10,851 nt of DNA from an uncultured Dorea sp. (GTDB taxonomy: Bacteria > Bacillota > Clostridia > Lachnospirales > Lachnospiraceae). Shown here piece by piece: positions 1 to 6,070 of this stretch. The notes below the pieces were generated by a model. That model was not told where the DNA came from. It did not search any database and was given only the letters and a program-made list of their open reading frames with translations. The position numbers and the translations under genes were made by a program. Every line of letters starts with the position of its first letter. Position 1 is the stretch's first letter. The stretch spans positions 1 through 10,851 of the forward strand of contig CAQNVT010000032.1 in NCBI GenBank assembly GCA_948844705.1. Direction: 5' to 3'.

Positions 1-522
1 CCAGGCCGCCTCTTCAAGCTCGATCGGCATATCTTCAATAAATCCGCGCATCATCCAGATCGTGAACGGGATATTAAAGGTCGTATAACAGATGATCAAT
101 ACCAGTCTCGTATCCAGAAGACCGAAGATGGACGCCATCATAAAATATGGAATCACGACCGCCATCGGAGGCAGGAACTTCTGGCTGAGTACCCAGAATG
201 CCCTGTCCTCGCGCTTTTTCCAGTTATACCTTGCAAAGCCGTACGCTGCAAAGCTTCCGACCACCAGAGAAATAAGAGTGGATATAACCGCAATAATCAG
301 ACTGTTTTTAAAGAAATCCAGGATATTGCTCTGTTCAATAATCATCTGGTAATTTTTAAGAGTAGGTGTAACAAAAATCTTCGTCGGATCCAGAATGTCT
401 ACCCTGTTCCGAAAGCTTACCATAATCATCCATACAAAAGGAATGAGACAGGCGAGACATACCAGCAGCAAAAATATGCCCCGGATCAGGCCTGCAATTC
501 TTCTTTTTCCTTTTCTGCTCAT
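1..522 (-). CDS. Carbohydrate ABC transporter permease (MalG/UgpE type), partial, runs off left edge
   Basis: This is the second membrane subunit of a CUT1-type sugar importer. The reading frame is open from the ATG at 522 to base 1 (174 codons) with no stop, so its C-terminal part lies outside the window. The N-terminus has a short basic cytoplasmic segment (MSRKGKRR) and then a hydrophobic helix (about residues 14-35). A conserved periplasmic stretch follows, then membrane helices around residues 74-96 and the segment SQKFLPPMAVVIPYFMMA. The last visible residues (IELEEAAW) are the start of the EAA loop that docks on the ATPase. The ATG overlaps the stop of the upstream permease in an ATGA arrangement, which suggests translational coupling and equal expression of the two permeases. 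The family assignment is firm; the substrate cannot be read from the sequence. Confidence 0.93.
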   Translation of the reverse strand, partial: MSRKGKRRIAGLIRGIFLLLVCLACLIPFVWMIMVSFRNRVDILDPTKIFVTPTLKNYQMIIEQSNILDFFKNSLIIAVISTLISLVVGSFAAYGFARYNWKKREDRAFWVLSQKFLPPMAVVIPYFMMASIFGLLDTRLVLIICYTTFNIPFTIWMMRGFIEDMPIELEEAAW

Positions 523-1403
523 GACTCCGTCTCCTCCTTCCGCATCTTCTTAATCAAAAATTTACTGATAACCGATGTCAGCACGAGAAGTACGAGTGCA
601 ATCGCTGCCGCTCTTCCGATCAGTCCGTTCTGCGCATTTGCCATACGATAAATATGAAGGCTCAGGAATTCCGTTGCGGTTCCAGGGCCGCCCTGTGTCA
701 GGACATACGCGATATCAAACAGCTTCAGACAGTCGATTACTCTGAATAAAAGTGTCAGATATACCAGCTTCTTAATCATAGGAATCGTAATATATACAAG
801 CTCCTGCATTTTCGTTGCACCGTCGATTGCCGCAGACTCATACGGTTCATCGGGAACAGAGCGAAGCCCCGCATACACGATCAGGGTAACAAACGGTGTA
901 TATTGCCACACGTCCACCATAAGGATCGACCAGAACGCCATCTTCTCTGACAGCCATGTCACCTTCAGTCCGAACAGTGTGTTCAGAAAATGATTTACAA
1001 TTCCGTATTCAGAATTCAGCATCAGCTTCCACATCTGCGCCGCAATAGACGGCGTAATAACAAGCGGAATAATCATAATACCAATCACAAGAGGCTTAAG
1101 CTTAAACTCCGAGGAGTTTAAGCACAAGCCTATAAAAAATCCAAGCACTAATTCAATTGCTGTAGCCAGGACCATGAAGGCCAGACTGATAAATACAGAA
1201 TGCCAGAAATCTCTGTCCGCACCTGAAAACAATCTGATGAAATTCTTGATTCCAACAAATTCCACCCGGGAAAAATCCCAGCCCAGCTGATAATTTGTAA
1301 AGCTGATTATCGTCAAAAATATGGTTGGTACTACGGAAAGCACAATCATCGTCACCATCGCCGGTGCAATGTATTTCAAATATTCTTTCTCTTTCCTTCG
1401 CAT
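519..1403 (-). CDS. Carbohydrate ABC transporter permease (MalF/UgpA type)
   Basis: This is the first membrane subunit of the sugar importer: 294 residues, normal for the family. About six hydrophobic helices are visible (near 11-33, 70-95, 104-122, 157-178, 208-225 and 262-283). The EAA loop is at about 188-209 (YESAAIDGA then TIP) and the family motif TQGGP is at 236-240. The start ATG at 1403 has a purine-rich site (GAGGTAGG) just upstream, and the solute-binding-protein gene stops only 16 bases before it, so the two are in one operon. The stop overlaps the start of the next permease by 4 bases. Codons 91-104 contain a long inverted repeat, listed separately. No ATPase gene is present here, so a shared ATPase encoded elsewhere is inferred. 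Confidence 0.95.
   Translation of the reverse strand: MRRKEKEYLKYIAPAMVTMIVLSVVPTIFLTIISFTNYQLGWDFSRVEFVGIKNFIRLFSGADRDFWHSVFISLAFMVLATAIELVLGFFIGLCLNSSEFKLKPLVIGIMIIPLVITPSIAAQMWKLMLNSEYGIVNHFLNTLFGLKVTWLSEKMAFWSILMVDVWQYTPFVTLIVYAGLRSVPDEPYESAAIDGATKMQELVYITIPMIKKLVYLTLLFRVIDCLKLFDIAYVLTQGGPGTATEFLSLHIYRMANAQNGLIGRAAAIALVLLVLTSVISKFLIKKMRKEETES
1092..1131 (-). repeat. Long inverted repeat (hairpin) inside the permease coding region
   Basis: The arms 1100-1110 (GCTTAAACTCC) and 1113-1123 (GGAGTTTAAGC) are perfectly complementary over 11 bp, with 2 bases between them. Outer arms 1092-1097 (AGGCTT) and 1126-1131 (AAGCCT) add 6 bp after a 2x2 internal loop. In RNA this would be a stem of up to about 16 pairs closed by a CUCG loop. 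It lies in the coding sequence for residues 91-104 and is not followed by a T run on the minus strand, so it does not look like an intrinsic terminator. It may affect mRNA stability or translation, or may be chance. Confidence 0.6.
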
Positions 1404-1419
1404 GAACCTACCTCGTCCT

Positions 1420-2832
1420 TTACTTAATCAAATCCTCAATATCCTTCTGCATATCCTCGCATGCCTGATCTGTCGTCATATCTCCTGACAGTGCAGAGCT
1501 TCCGTATCCGCCTGCAATATCAAGGATCTGATTAATAGAATCATGCTGCGGGATCCAGGATAATCCCTTCTCTACAAGTCCGTTTGCAGACTCAAGGGCA
1601 AGCTTCTGCGCCTCATAGGACGGATTTGCTTCCTGAAGCTCAGGGTCATCAAATGCAGATGCTCTTGTTGCTACTCCGCCGTATCCGACATACTCTTTCA
1701 CCTTTTCCTTGCTTGCCATATAAGAAATGAATGCCCATGCCGCGTCTTTGTTCTTAGAAGACTCCGGAATTCCAAGATTCCAGCCTGCAAGCGCCGCGCC
1801 GTCTCCTGCCGGTCCGGTAGGCGTCGGAACAAATGCAACCTTGTCGGCTACCGTTGAGGACTCAGGATCTGTAATCTGTCCTGCAAGTGCAGTTGCGTCT
1901 AACCACATAGCGGTTTTGCCGGAAATAAATGCACCCAGCGCTTCTTCATGTGTATAGGATCCTACATCCGGAGGCGCACATTTTAACAGATCAACAAAAT
2001 ACTTAAGAGACTCTTTTGTCTCATCTGTCGTACAGGTTACTACCACATCATCGGATCCGATCGTCTCCTGATCTAAAAATCCGCCGCCGAAGTTATACAT
2101 TAAACTCATCCAGCCTGATGCAAAATGAATACCTCTCTGTGCTCTCATGCTGACGCCGTAAAGGCCGTCCTCCTTGCCGTTAAAGAACTGTGCAAGCTCC
2201 AGGAACTCATCCATAGTCTCAGGAGCCTTCTTGCTGTACTTATCAAATAAGTCTGTTCTGTAAGCGATGAATCTCGTCTCGCCTGCGGTCGGAATTCCGT
2301 AGTTTACTCCGTTTGCGCCTGCGATACCGTTTCTGTACGCCGGCATGATATCCTCATAATCAAACCACTCCGGTGTCTTTGTCTCGTCCTCTGCGTAATC
2401 ACTGATCGGAACAAGAACATTCTTTGAAGCATATTCGCTCATCCAGAAAGCGTCTACCATGAACACATCATAGCTTCCTGCACCCTGTGCGTCAAGAAGC
2501 TGCTTATTCTTAAGATTTGTCTCTTCTACGATATCCCACACTACCTTAATACCGGTGAGGTCTGTAAATTCCTTTTCCATCTGCTTAAATGCATCTGTGG
2601 ACGGATGGGAAGCCATCGCTACCGTGATCTCTGTGCCGTCAAAGCTCTTCTTAACGGCTGCGCCCCAGTCCTCCAGAGTCTTTGAGTCTTCCGCCGTAAG
2701 GTTTAATCCGCCGCCGCCTTCGCCGCCTTCATCTGTCTTCTCCTCACCACCGTTAGAGCCGCAGGCCATCAGGCTCATTGTCATAACGCCTACAAGGATA
2801 CCTGACAATAACTTCTTTGTTCCTTTTTTCAT
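1420..2832 (-). CDS. Extracellular solute-binding lipoprotein of a CUT1 sugar/polyol ABC transporter
   Basis: This membrane-anchored receptor captures the substrate outside the cell and delivers it to the two downstream permeases. It has 470 residues. The N-terminus is a lipoprotein signal: KK charges, a hydrophobic core at 8-22 and a lipobox LMAC with the lipidated cysteine at 24. A flexible Gly/Glu-rich linker (about 25-45) follows, then a type I-like solute-binding fold. Typical segments are YDVFMVD, TAGETRFIAYRTDLF, FISGKTAMW, AGWNLGIP and AWAFISYMAS. Several of these recall sorbitol/mannitol (SmoE-like) binding proteins, but that substrate is only a guess. The start at 2832 is set by GGAGG six bases upstream. 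It is first in the transporter operon behind an AraC-type regulator, the usual arrangement for substrate-induced uptake. Confidence 0.94.
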   Translation of the reverse strand: MKKGTKKLLSGILVGVMTMSLMACGSNGGEEKTDEGGEGGGGLNLTAEDSKTLEDWGAAVKKSFDGTEITVAMASHPSTDAFKQMEKEFTDLTGIKVVWDIVEETNLKNKQLLDAQGAGSYDVFMVDAFWMSEYASKNVLVPISDYAEDETKTPEWFDYEDIMPAYRNGIAGANGVNYGIPTAGETRFIAYRTDLFDKYSKKAPETMDEFLELAQFFNGKEDGLYGVSMRAQRGIHFASGWMSLMYNFGGGFLDQETIGSDDVVVTCTTDETKESLKYFVDLLKCAPPDVGSYTHEEALGAFISGKTAMWLDATALAGQITDPESSTVADKVAFVPTPTGPAGDGAALAGWNLGIPESSKNKDAAWAFISYMASKEKVKEYVGYGGVATRASAFDDPELQEANPSYEAQKLALESANGLVEKGLSWIPQHDSINQILDIAGGYGSSALSGDMTTDQACEDMQKDIEDLIK

Positions 2833-2880
2833 AATCTTCCTCCATTCTTTTATATTTATTTGGAATAACTCTTTGTACTA

Positions 2881-2909
2881 ATTATATTATTTTTTGAATC
2901 TTTTGTATT
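2881..2909 (-). promoter_or_regulatory. Candidate promoter of the transporter operon
   Basis: On the minus strand a perfect -10 hexamer TATAAT lies at 2886-2881. The hexamer 17 bases upstream, AATACA (2909-2904), matches the -35 consensus poorly (3 of 6). Transcription would start near 2874, giving a leader of about 40 bases. A good -10 with a poor -35 is what an activator-dependent promoter looks like, and this fits control by the AraC-type regulator encoded just upstream. The whole region is very AT-rich, so a chance TATAAT is possible. Confidence 0.45.
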
Positions 2910-2960
2910 TATCGATTATTATTCAATTCTTACAAAATATTCTCCTGTTTTTATAAATAA

Positions 2961-2976
2961 TGTTATACTTTTAACA
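2961..2976. promoter_or_regulatory. Small palindrome, possible operator, upstream of the transporter promoter
   Basis: TGTTA at 2961-2965 and TAACA at 2972-2976 form an inverted repeat with a 6-base spacer. It lies about 50 bp upstream of the candidate -35 hexamer. Its position would suit a regulator site. It is short and in AT-rich DNA, and AraC proteins more often bind direct repeats, so this is a weak call. Confidence 0.2.
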
Positions 2977-2990
2977 AAAAATCATATATA

Positions 2991-3032
2991 AAAAAAGTTG
3001 TTTCTGACACTTTCCTGACAAAAACAACTTTT
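2991..3032 (-). terminator. Probable intrinsic terminator after the AraC-type regulator
   Basis: On the minus strand, four bases after the regulator's stop codon, an 11-bp perfect stem (arms 3032-3022 and 3003-2993, AAAAGTTGTTT against AAACAACTTTT) encloses an 18-base loop. The T run at 2996-2991 completes it. The stem is AT-rich and the loop is long, so termination may be partial. The loop also holds two TGTCAG copies 11 bases apart. This element separates the regulator from the transporter operon. Confidence 0.55.
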
Positions 3033-3036
3033 ATTT

Positions 3037-3927
3037 CTATATAACTGACCGATTTTTTATTGATTTCTGATAACCGCTCGGCGTCATATTTGTTATCTGC
3101 TTAAAGCTGCTGGAAAAATGATGCACGGAGCTGAAATGCAAAAGCCTCGCTATCTGTGTATAGGTGTATTTATCCTCGCTGATCAGACGCTTTGCCTCCT
3201 TGATCTTCATCTGATTATAATATTCCATTACACTGCAGCCCATACGCTTTTTAAATATCTTAAGGATATAACTCTTAGAAAAAGAGAGCTGGCTGCATAT
3301 ACTGTCCAATGTCACTTTTTCATAAACGGAATCCAGAATAATCCCTATCACTTTATCCACGATGATACGTTCACTGGCCTGCGCTTCATCCGGATATTTT
3401 TCAGGCACGCTTCCCCCGGCACAGGCATTTCTTATCAAGAGAAGCAAAAGCTCCTCCATCATCACCTTTATTTCCTGCATCCCTCCATAGGGCGCATCCT
3501 CCTTAAGCTTCAGCTTCTGCTGGTCAAAAATATCGTACGGCCCTTCAAAGACCTCCTGCCCTGATCTGTAGATCTGCTTGATGATCTTTGATTCCCGGCT
3601 GTTAAACTTCAGTACACGGCTCTGAACGTCCGCAAGCTTTTCACAGCCGCAGTCAAAGCTTATGATAAATGTGCTTGCAAAGTCTCCTGCCGACAAAATA
3701 TTATGGAGCTCATTCGGAGCGTGAAGAAAGCCCTCTCCGGAGGACACATAATATTCCTGCCCGTCAGATACGACCTTCACCTTTCCGTAGTCAATATATA
3801 CCATTTCCCAGAAATTATGGCTCTCCTCAATTCCTTCAAATTCTCTGACATATTCAAAATAATGAAAGCTTATGAAATTGGGTATGCTTACTTTTTCCTC
3901 TGTACTGGTCCTTTTATAGTATTCCAT
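3037..3927 (-). CDS. AraC/XylS-family transcriptional regulator (cupin sensor plus C-terminal HTH)
   Basis: This is a likely activator of the transporter operon that follows it. It has 296 residues. The N-terminal half looks like a cupin sensor (about 20-100, with the beta-rich segment VVSDGQEYYVSSGEGFLHAP at 52-71), which in this family binds a sugar or related ligand. A helical linker spans about 110-170. The C-terminal AraC-type double helix-turn-helix runs from about 188 to 290: the first helix pair is near 205-225 (VTLDSICSQLSFSKSYILKIF), the second near 254-276, and the family signature IARLLHFSSVHHFSSSFKQ is at 259-277 followed by TPSGY. The start at 3927 has the purine-rich site GAGGGAAGGAT directly upstream. 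It lies 50 bases after the C_GCAxxG gene, so some read-through expression is possible. The effector is unknown. Confidence 0.92.
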   Translation of the reverse strand: MEYYKRTSTEEKVSIPNFISFHYFEYVREFEGIEESHNFWEMVYIDYGKVKVVSDGQEYYVSSGEGFLHAPNELHNILSAGDFASTFIISFDCGCEKLADVQSRVLKFNSRESKIIKQIYRSGQEVFEGPYDIFDQQKLKLKEDAPYGGMQEIKVMMEELLLLLIRNACAGGSVPEKYPDEAQASERIIVDKVIGIILDSVYEKVTLDSICSQLSFSKSYILKIFKKRMGCSVMEYYNQMKIKEAKRLISEDKYTYTQIARLLHFSSVHHFSSSFKQITNMTPSGYQKSIKNRSVI

Positions 3928-3977
3928 ATCCTTCCCTCGATCTGCTCCGCCCGTTTCCCGGCAGATACCAATATGCT

Positions 3978-4427
3978 TTACCTGCAGGAGGCTCCGTACT
4001 CATCCAGGATCTGTGCGGCAAGTGCGCATAATCCAAGACAGGGACGGCTTTTATAATATTCCTCGGTCCGCACTGCCGGCTCCGCCAGGTCTTCGCCCTT
4101 CTTAAGCCCTAAAAGCTCCCGGCAGATAATTGTTCCCTTCTCCTTTTCGAAACGCTCTGCAATGTAACGGATAACTGCATATGTATTTTTTTTCGCCTCG
4201 GAGTCTGTCAGATCATCATAACCGTACAAAAGTCCTGCCGCCATAAATGCTCCGGTAAGAGCTCCGCACACCTCCCTCAGCTTTCCCATACCTGCCCCGA
4301 AACCGGAGCTTAAGCGCACTGCAGTCTTATGATCTATATCATACATATCCTCGAACGCCAGAAATACGGACTGCGCACAATTATATCCCTCTCTGAATAA
4401 GGCTTCTGCCTTCTCTGCATGTGTCAT
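3978..4427 (-). CDS. C_GCAxxG_C_C family protein (cysteine-rich, probable redox or metal protein)
   Basis: This belongs to a family recognised by spaced conserved cysteines; its biochemical role is not settled. With the ATG at 4427 the protein has 149 residues. The family pattern is visible: Cys17 in YNCAQSV, a glycine-rich run SSGFGAGMGKLREVCGALTG (40-59) with Cys54, Cys102 (TIICRELLG), and Cys130/Cys134 (RPCLGLC). There is an extra Cys148 near the end. No signal peptide or membrane helix is seen. A longer frame could start at 4463, but the 4427 ATG is chosen for two reasons: it overlaps the stop of the upstream ArsC-like gene as ATGA, and it has AGGAGG four bases upstream. The cysteines suggest metal or cluster binding or thiol chemistry (inference). 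Confidence 0.85.
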   Translation of the reverse strand: MTHAEKAEALFREGYNCAQSVFLAFEDMYDIDHKTAVRLSSGFGAGMGKLREVCGALTGAFMAAGLLYGYDDLTDSEAKKNTYAVIRYIAERFEKEKGTIICRELLGLKKGEDLAEPAVRTEEYYKSRPCLGLCALAAQILDEYGASCR

Positions 4428-4795
4428 TCTTCTTCCTCCTGTTCTATAAATCTCTTTTCCCATTCCTTCTCACGAAAGCCAACCAGCACAAAATCATCTC
4501 CTACAAGTAACGGGCGCTTTACCAGCATTCCGTCTTCGGCAAGCAGCTCGTACTGTTCCTTTTCGCTCATATCCGGCAGCCTGTCCTTAAGAGACATGCT
4601 TTTATACAGCATTCCGCTCGTATTAAAGAATCTTTTCAGCGGCAGTCCGCTCTTTTCATGCCATTCTCTCAGTTCCTCCTCCGTCGGATTTTCTTCCTTG
4701 ATATGGCGGGAGGAATACTCAATATTATGGCTGTCAAGCCATTTCTTCGCCCTCTGGCAGGTCGTACATTTCGGATATTCTACAAATAAAATCAT
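4424..4795 (-). CDS. ArsC/Spx-family thioredoxin-fold protein (arsenate-reductase-like)
   Basis: This is a small cytoplasmic protein of the ArsC family, which includes arsenate reductases, YffB and the Spx/MgsR regulators. From the ATG at 4795 it has 123 residues, normal for the family. The redox motif is YPKCTTCQ with Cys10 and Cys13 (CxxC as in Spx). Family segments FFNTSGMLYK (56-65) and GMLVKRPLLVGDDFVLVGF (89-107) follow. The acidic C-terminus is EQEEEE. An ATG at 4813 would add six residues, but AAGGAG sits nine bases before the 4795 ATG and almost nothing precedes 4813, so 4795 is preferred. No arsenic-resistance genes are nearby, so arsenate reduction is doubtful; a thiol-redox or stress role is equally possible. 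It is translationally coupled to the cysteine-rich protein downstream. No confident promoter was found in the short gap before it. Confidence 0.9.
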   Translation of the reverse strand: MILFVEYPKCTTCQRAKKWLDSHNIEYSSRHIKEENPTEEELREWHEKSGLPLKRFFNTSGMLYKSMSLKDRLPDMSEKEQYELLAEDGMLVKRPLLVGDDFVLVGFREKEWEKRFIEQEEEE

Positions 4796-4861
4796 AACTT
4801 CATTCTCCTTCATTCCTGTTTATCACACCCTGCGGACGTAATAACGGTCTCTGTTCATCTG

Positions 4862-4898
4862 AAAAAATCCTCTTGAAGACTTCGTCTTCAAGAGGATT
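4862..4898 (-). terminator. Intrinsic terminator of the tRNA-Glu gene
   Basis: A perfect 15-bp stem has arms 4866-4880 (AATCCTCTTGAAGAC) and 4884-4898 with a 3-base loop. On the minus strand it ends in a run of six T (4867-4862). It begins seven bases after the tRNA 3' end. The plus-strand side has no T run, so it serves the minus-strand tRNA. Confidence 0.92.
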
Positions 4899-4904
4899 AT
4901 CCAG

Positions 4905-4976
4905 TGACTCCGAGGGGAATCGAACCCCTGATTCCAGCGTGAGAGGCTAGCGTCTTGACCGCTTGACCACGGAGCC
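4905..4976 (-). tRNA. tRNA-Glu, anticodon CTC
   Basis: The gene is 72 nt and folds as a standard cloverleaf. The acceptor stem is GGCTCCG against CGGAGTC with one G-U pair, and the D arm is GTC...GAC with the AAGCGGTCAA loop. The anticodon stem is CTAGC/GCTGG with loop CTCTCAC, giving anticodon CTC, which reads GAG. The T arm is AGGGG-TTCGAAT-CCCCT and the discriminator is A. The 3' CCA is not encoded. The body resembles Firmicutes tRNA-Glu (TGGTCAAGCGGTCAAGAC). CTC is the second, GAG-specific Glu isoacceptor; a TTC-anticodon tRNA should exist elsewhere in the genome. It has its own promoter and terminator. Confidence 0.96.
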
Positions 4977-4983
4977 GTATTAT

Positions 4984-4999
4984 TAAGCGTTGCCGCTTA
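4984..4999 (-). other. Leader hairpin before tRNA-Glu
   Basis: In the predicted 5' leader of the tRNA transcript, TAAGCG and CGCTTA form a 6-bp stem closed by GCAA, a GNRA-type tetraloop (minus strand). It ends seven bases before the mature tRNA 5' end, where RNase P would cut. It may simply keep the leader from pairing with the tRNA. Confidence 0.5.
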
Positions 5000-5003
5000 T
5001 CTC

Positions 5004-5046
5004 GTACTTGCCTATTATAGCAAACAAATTCCAAATAGGCAAGTAC
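5004..5046. repeat. Perfect 13-bp inverted repeat spanning the tRNA promoter
   Basis: GTACTTGCCTATT (5004-5016) and AATAGGCAAGTAC (5034-5046) are exact reverse complements separated by 17 bases. The right arm contains the -35 hexamer and the left arm holds half of the -10. On the plus strand the repeat is followed by TTTTTT (5047-5052), so it could also act as a plus-strand terminator, but no plus-strand gene leads into it. A transcript from the tRNA promoter would contain only part of one arm. Confidence 0.75.
5014..5042 (-). promoter_or_regulatory. Promoter of tRNA-Glu with A/T-rich upstream element
   Basis: On the minus strand, -35 TTGCCT (5042-5037), a 17-base spacer and a perfect -10 TATAAT (5019-5014) are present. 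The -10 is preceded by TGC, an extended -10. Just upstream of the -35 (5062-5047) the DNA is a pure A/T block AAAATTTTTTAAAAAA, which looks like an UP element of a stable-RNA promoter. Transcription would start near 5007, about 30 bases before the tRNA. Both hexamers touch the arms of the inverted repeat at 5004-5046. Confidence 0.85.
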
Positions 5047-5070
5047 TTTTTTAAAAAATTTTGGAGATAT

Positions 5071-5997
5071 TTACCCCTCCTGCTTCTCCATCAGCTCCTC
5101 GATATGCTCCTCCGGAACCATGATCTTAAGCTGCTGCTTCATATTCTCGAGCTCGACATAATCATGCTCCCCGCCGAATTCCCCGTCAAGCGTCCACGGG
5201 ATCTCCTCCAGCGATTCAAAGCTGATATAGCCCGTCTTAAAGGTATACATATATTTCGTATCGATCTGCTCGATCAGCAGCGCCGCAATGATCTCCTGAA
5301 GCTCGATCGGATTCCTGGGCTTCTTGATCAGGGTCACCTCAAAAAGGCCGTCGTCAAACACCACCTGCTTCCCCACCATATTGCGGAAGCCTCCTACGGA
5401 ACGGGAATTGGTAACCATTCCAAAGATAAATTCATCCTCAAATTCTTCACCGTCATGACTCACCTTCACCCGGTAGGACGGCACGTTAAAAATTCTCTTT
5501 GCCCCTTCCAGAAGGTATGCCATATGCCCCAGAACATTCTTCATCGCCTGGTCCGTCTCATAGGATACATCCGTAAACAGTCCGAATGCGGCAATATATA
5601 CGAAGGTTCCCTGGTTAAATCTGCCTACATCACACGGAAATACGATCCCGTTCACCGCATTGTCCGCGGCCTTAAGAAGACCTTTCGGAATATGCAGGCT
5701 GTTCGCAAAGTCATTCGTTGTTCCTGTGGGGATATAGCCGATCGGATTTCGTTTTTTCTTTTTCATCATCCCTGATACTACTTCATCGATCGTCCCGTCT
5801 CCTCCGCTGCATACGACAAGATCATATTCCTCCGGATCATATTCTCTTACCTTCCTGTATGCATCATGATATGCCTGTGTCGGATAAATCGTCACCTCAT
5901 ATCCTGCCTTCACAAATATATCGACAATGTCCGAAACCTTCGGCTTCAGAAGCTCCTTTCCCGCATGCGGATTATAGATAAACAACAGCTTCTTCAT
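5071..5997 (-). CDS. Diacylglycerol kinase family lipid kinase (DgkB/YegS-like)
   Basis: This is a cytoplasmic or membrane-associated kinase that phosphorylates a lipid alcohol such as diacylglycerol, probably recycling it to phosphatidic acid. It has 308 residues, normal for the family. The N-terminal nucleotide-binding domain has YNPHAGK (8-14), the signature GGDGT (65-69) and PTGTTNDFA (90-98). The C-terminal beta-rich domain has VFDDGLFEV (213-221) and LDGE (270-273), the family's catalytic-base region. No transmembrane helix is evident. The ATG at 5997 has AGGGAGG six bases upstream. The terminator of the murB operon lies only about 25 bases before this start, so expression must come from read-through or from a weak promoter overlapping the end of that operon (for example TTGCTT with an 18-base gap to TATATG, around 6090-6060). 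The exact lipid substrate is uncertain. Confidence 0.93.
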   Translation of the reverse strand: MKKLLFIYNPHAGKELLKPKVSDIVDIFVKAGYEVTIYPTQAYHDAYRKVREYDPEEYDLVVCSGGDGTIDEVVSGMMKKKKRNPIGYIPTGTTNDFANSLHIPKGLLKAADNAVNGIVFPCDVGRFNQGTFVYIAAFGLFTDVSYETDQAMKNVLGHMAYLLEGAKRIFNVPSYRVKVSHDGEEFEDEFIFGMVTNSRSVGGFRNMVGKQVVFDDGLFEVTLIKKPRNPIELQEIIAALLIEQIDTKYMYTFKTGYISFESLEEIPWTLDGEFGGEHDYVELENMKQQLKIMVPEEHIEELMEKQEG

Positions 5998-6023
5998 ACA
6001 TATCCTCCCTGTAAAACTGATTT

Positions 6024-6047
6024 AAAAAAGGGCATGACCTATGCCCT
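6024..6047 (-). terminator. Intrinsic terminator of the murB-rapZ-whiA-HPr-like operon
   Basis: On the minus strand the stem AGGGCAT/ATGCCCT (6047-6041 with 6035-6029) has a 5-base loop and is followed by a T run (6029-6024). It begins 23 bases after the stop of the HPr-like gene. Confidence 0.85.
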
Positions 6048-6070
6048 CTTTCCTCATATATGTACCATAG

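Noticed and set aside
92..352. 86-codon open frame on the plus strand at the left edge
   Set aside because: The minus strand here encodes the second permease with an open frame of 174 codons and clear family sequence.
3118..3564. 148-codon open frame on the plus strand
   Set aside because: It is antisense to the HTH half of the AraC-type regulator; no protein family features.
4428..4463. Longer start for the C_GCAxxG protein at 4463
   Set aside because: The extra 12 residues would lie inside the ArsC-like gene, and the ATG at 4427 has AGGAGG upstream and an ATGA overlap.
4424..4795. Arsenic-resistance gene arsC in the strict sense
   Set aside because: The CxxC motif is Spx/YffB-like and there is no arsR, arsB or acr3 gene nearby, so only the family name is supported.
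5004..5052. Plus-strand intrinsic terminator at the 13-bp repeat
   Set aside because: The stem and T run fit the form, but the loop is 17 bases and no plus-strand gene leads into it; the overlap with a minus-strand promoter is a better description.
4990..5775. 261-codon open frame on the plus strand
   Set aside because: It is antisense to the lipid kinase gene, its product has no recognisable motif and is rich in His, Leu and Arg as expected of a shadow frame, and no convincing ribosome site precedes it.
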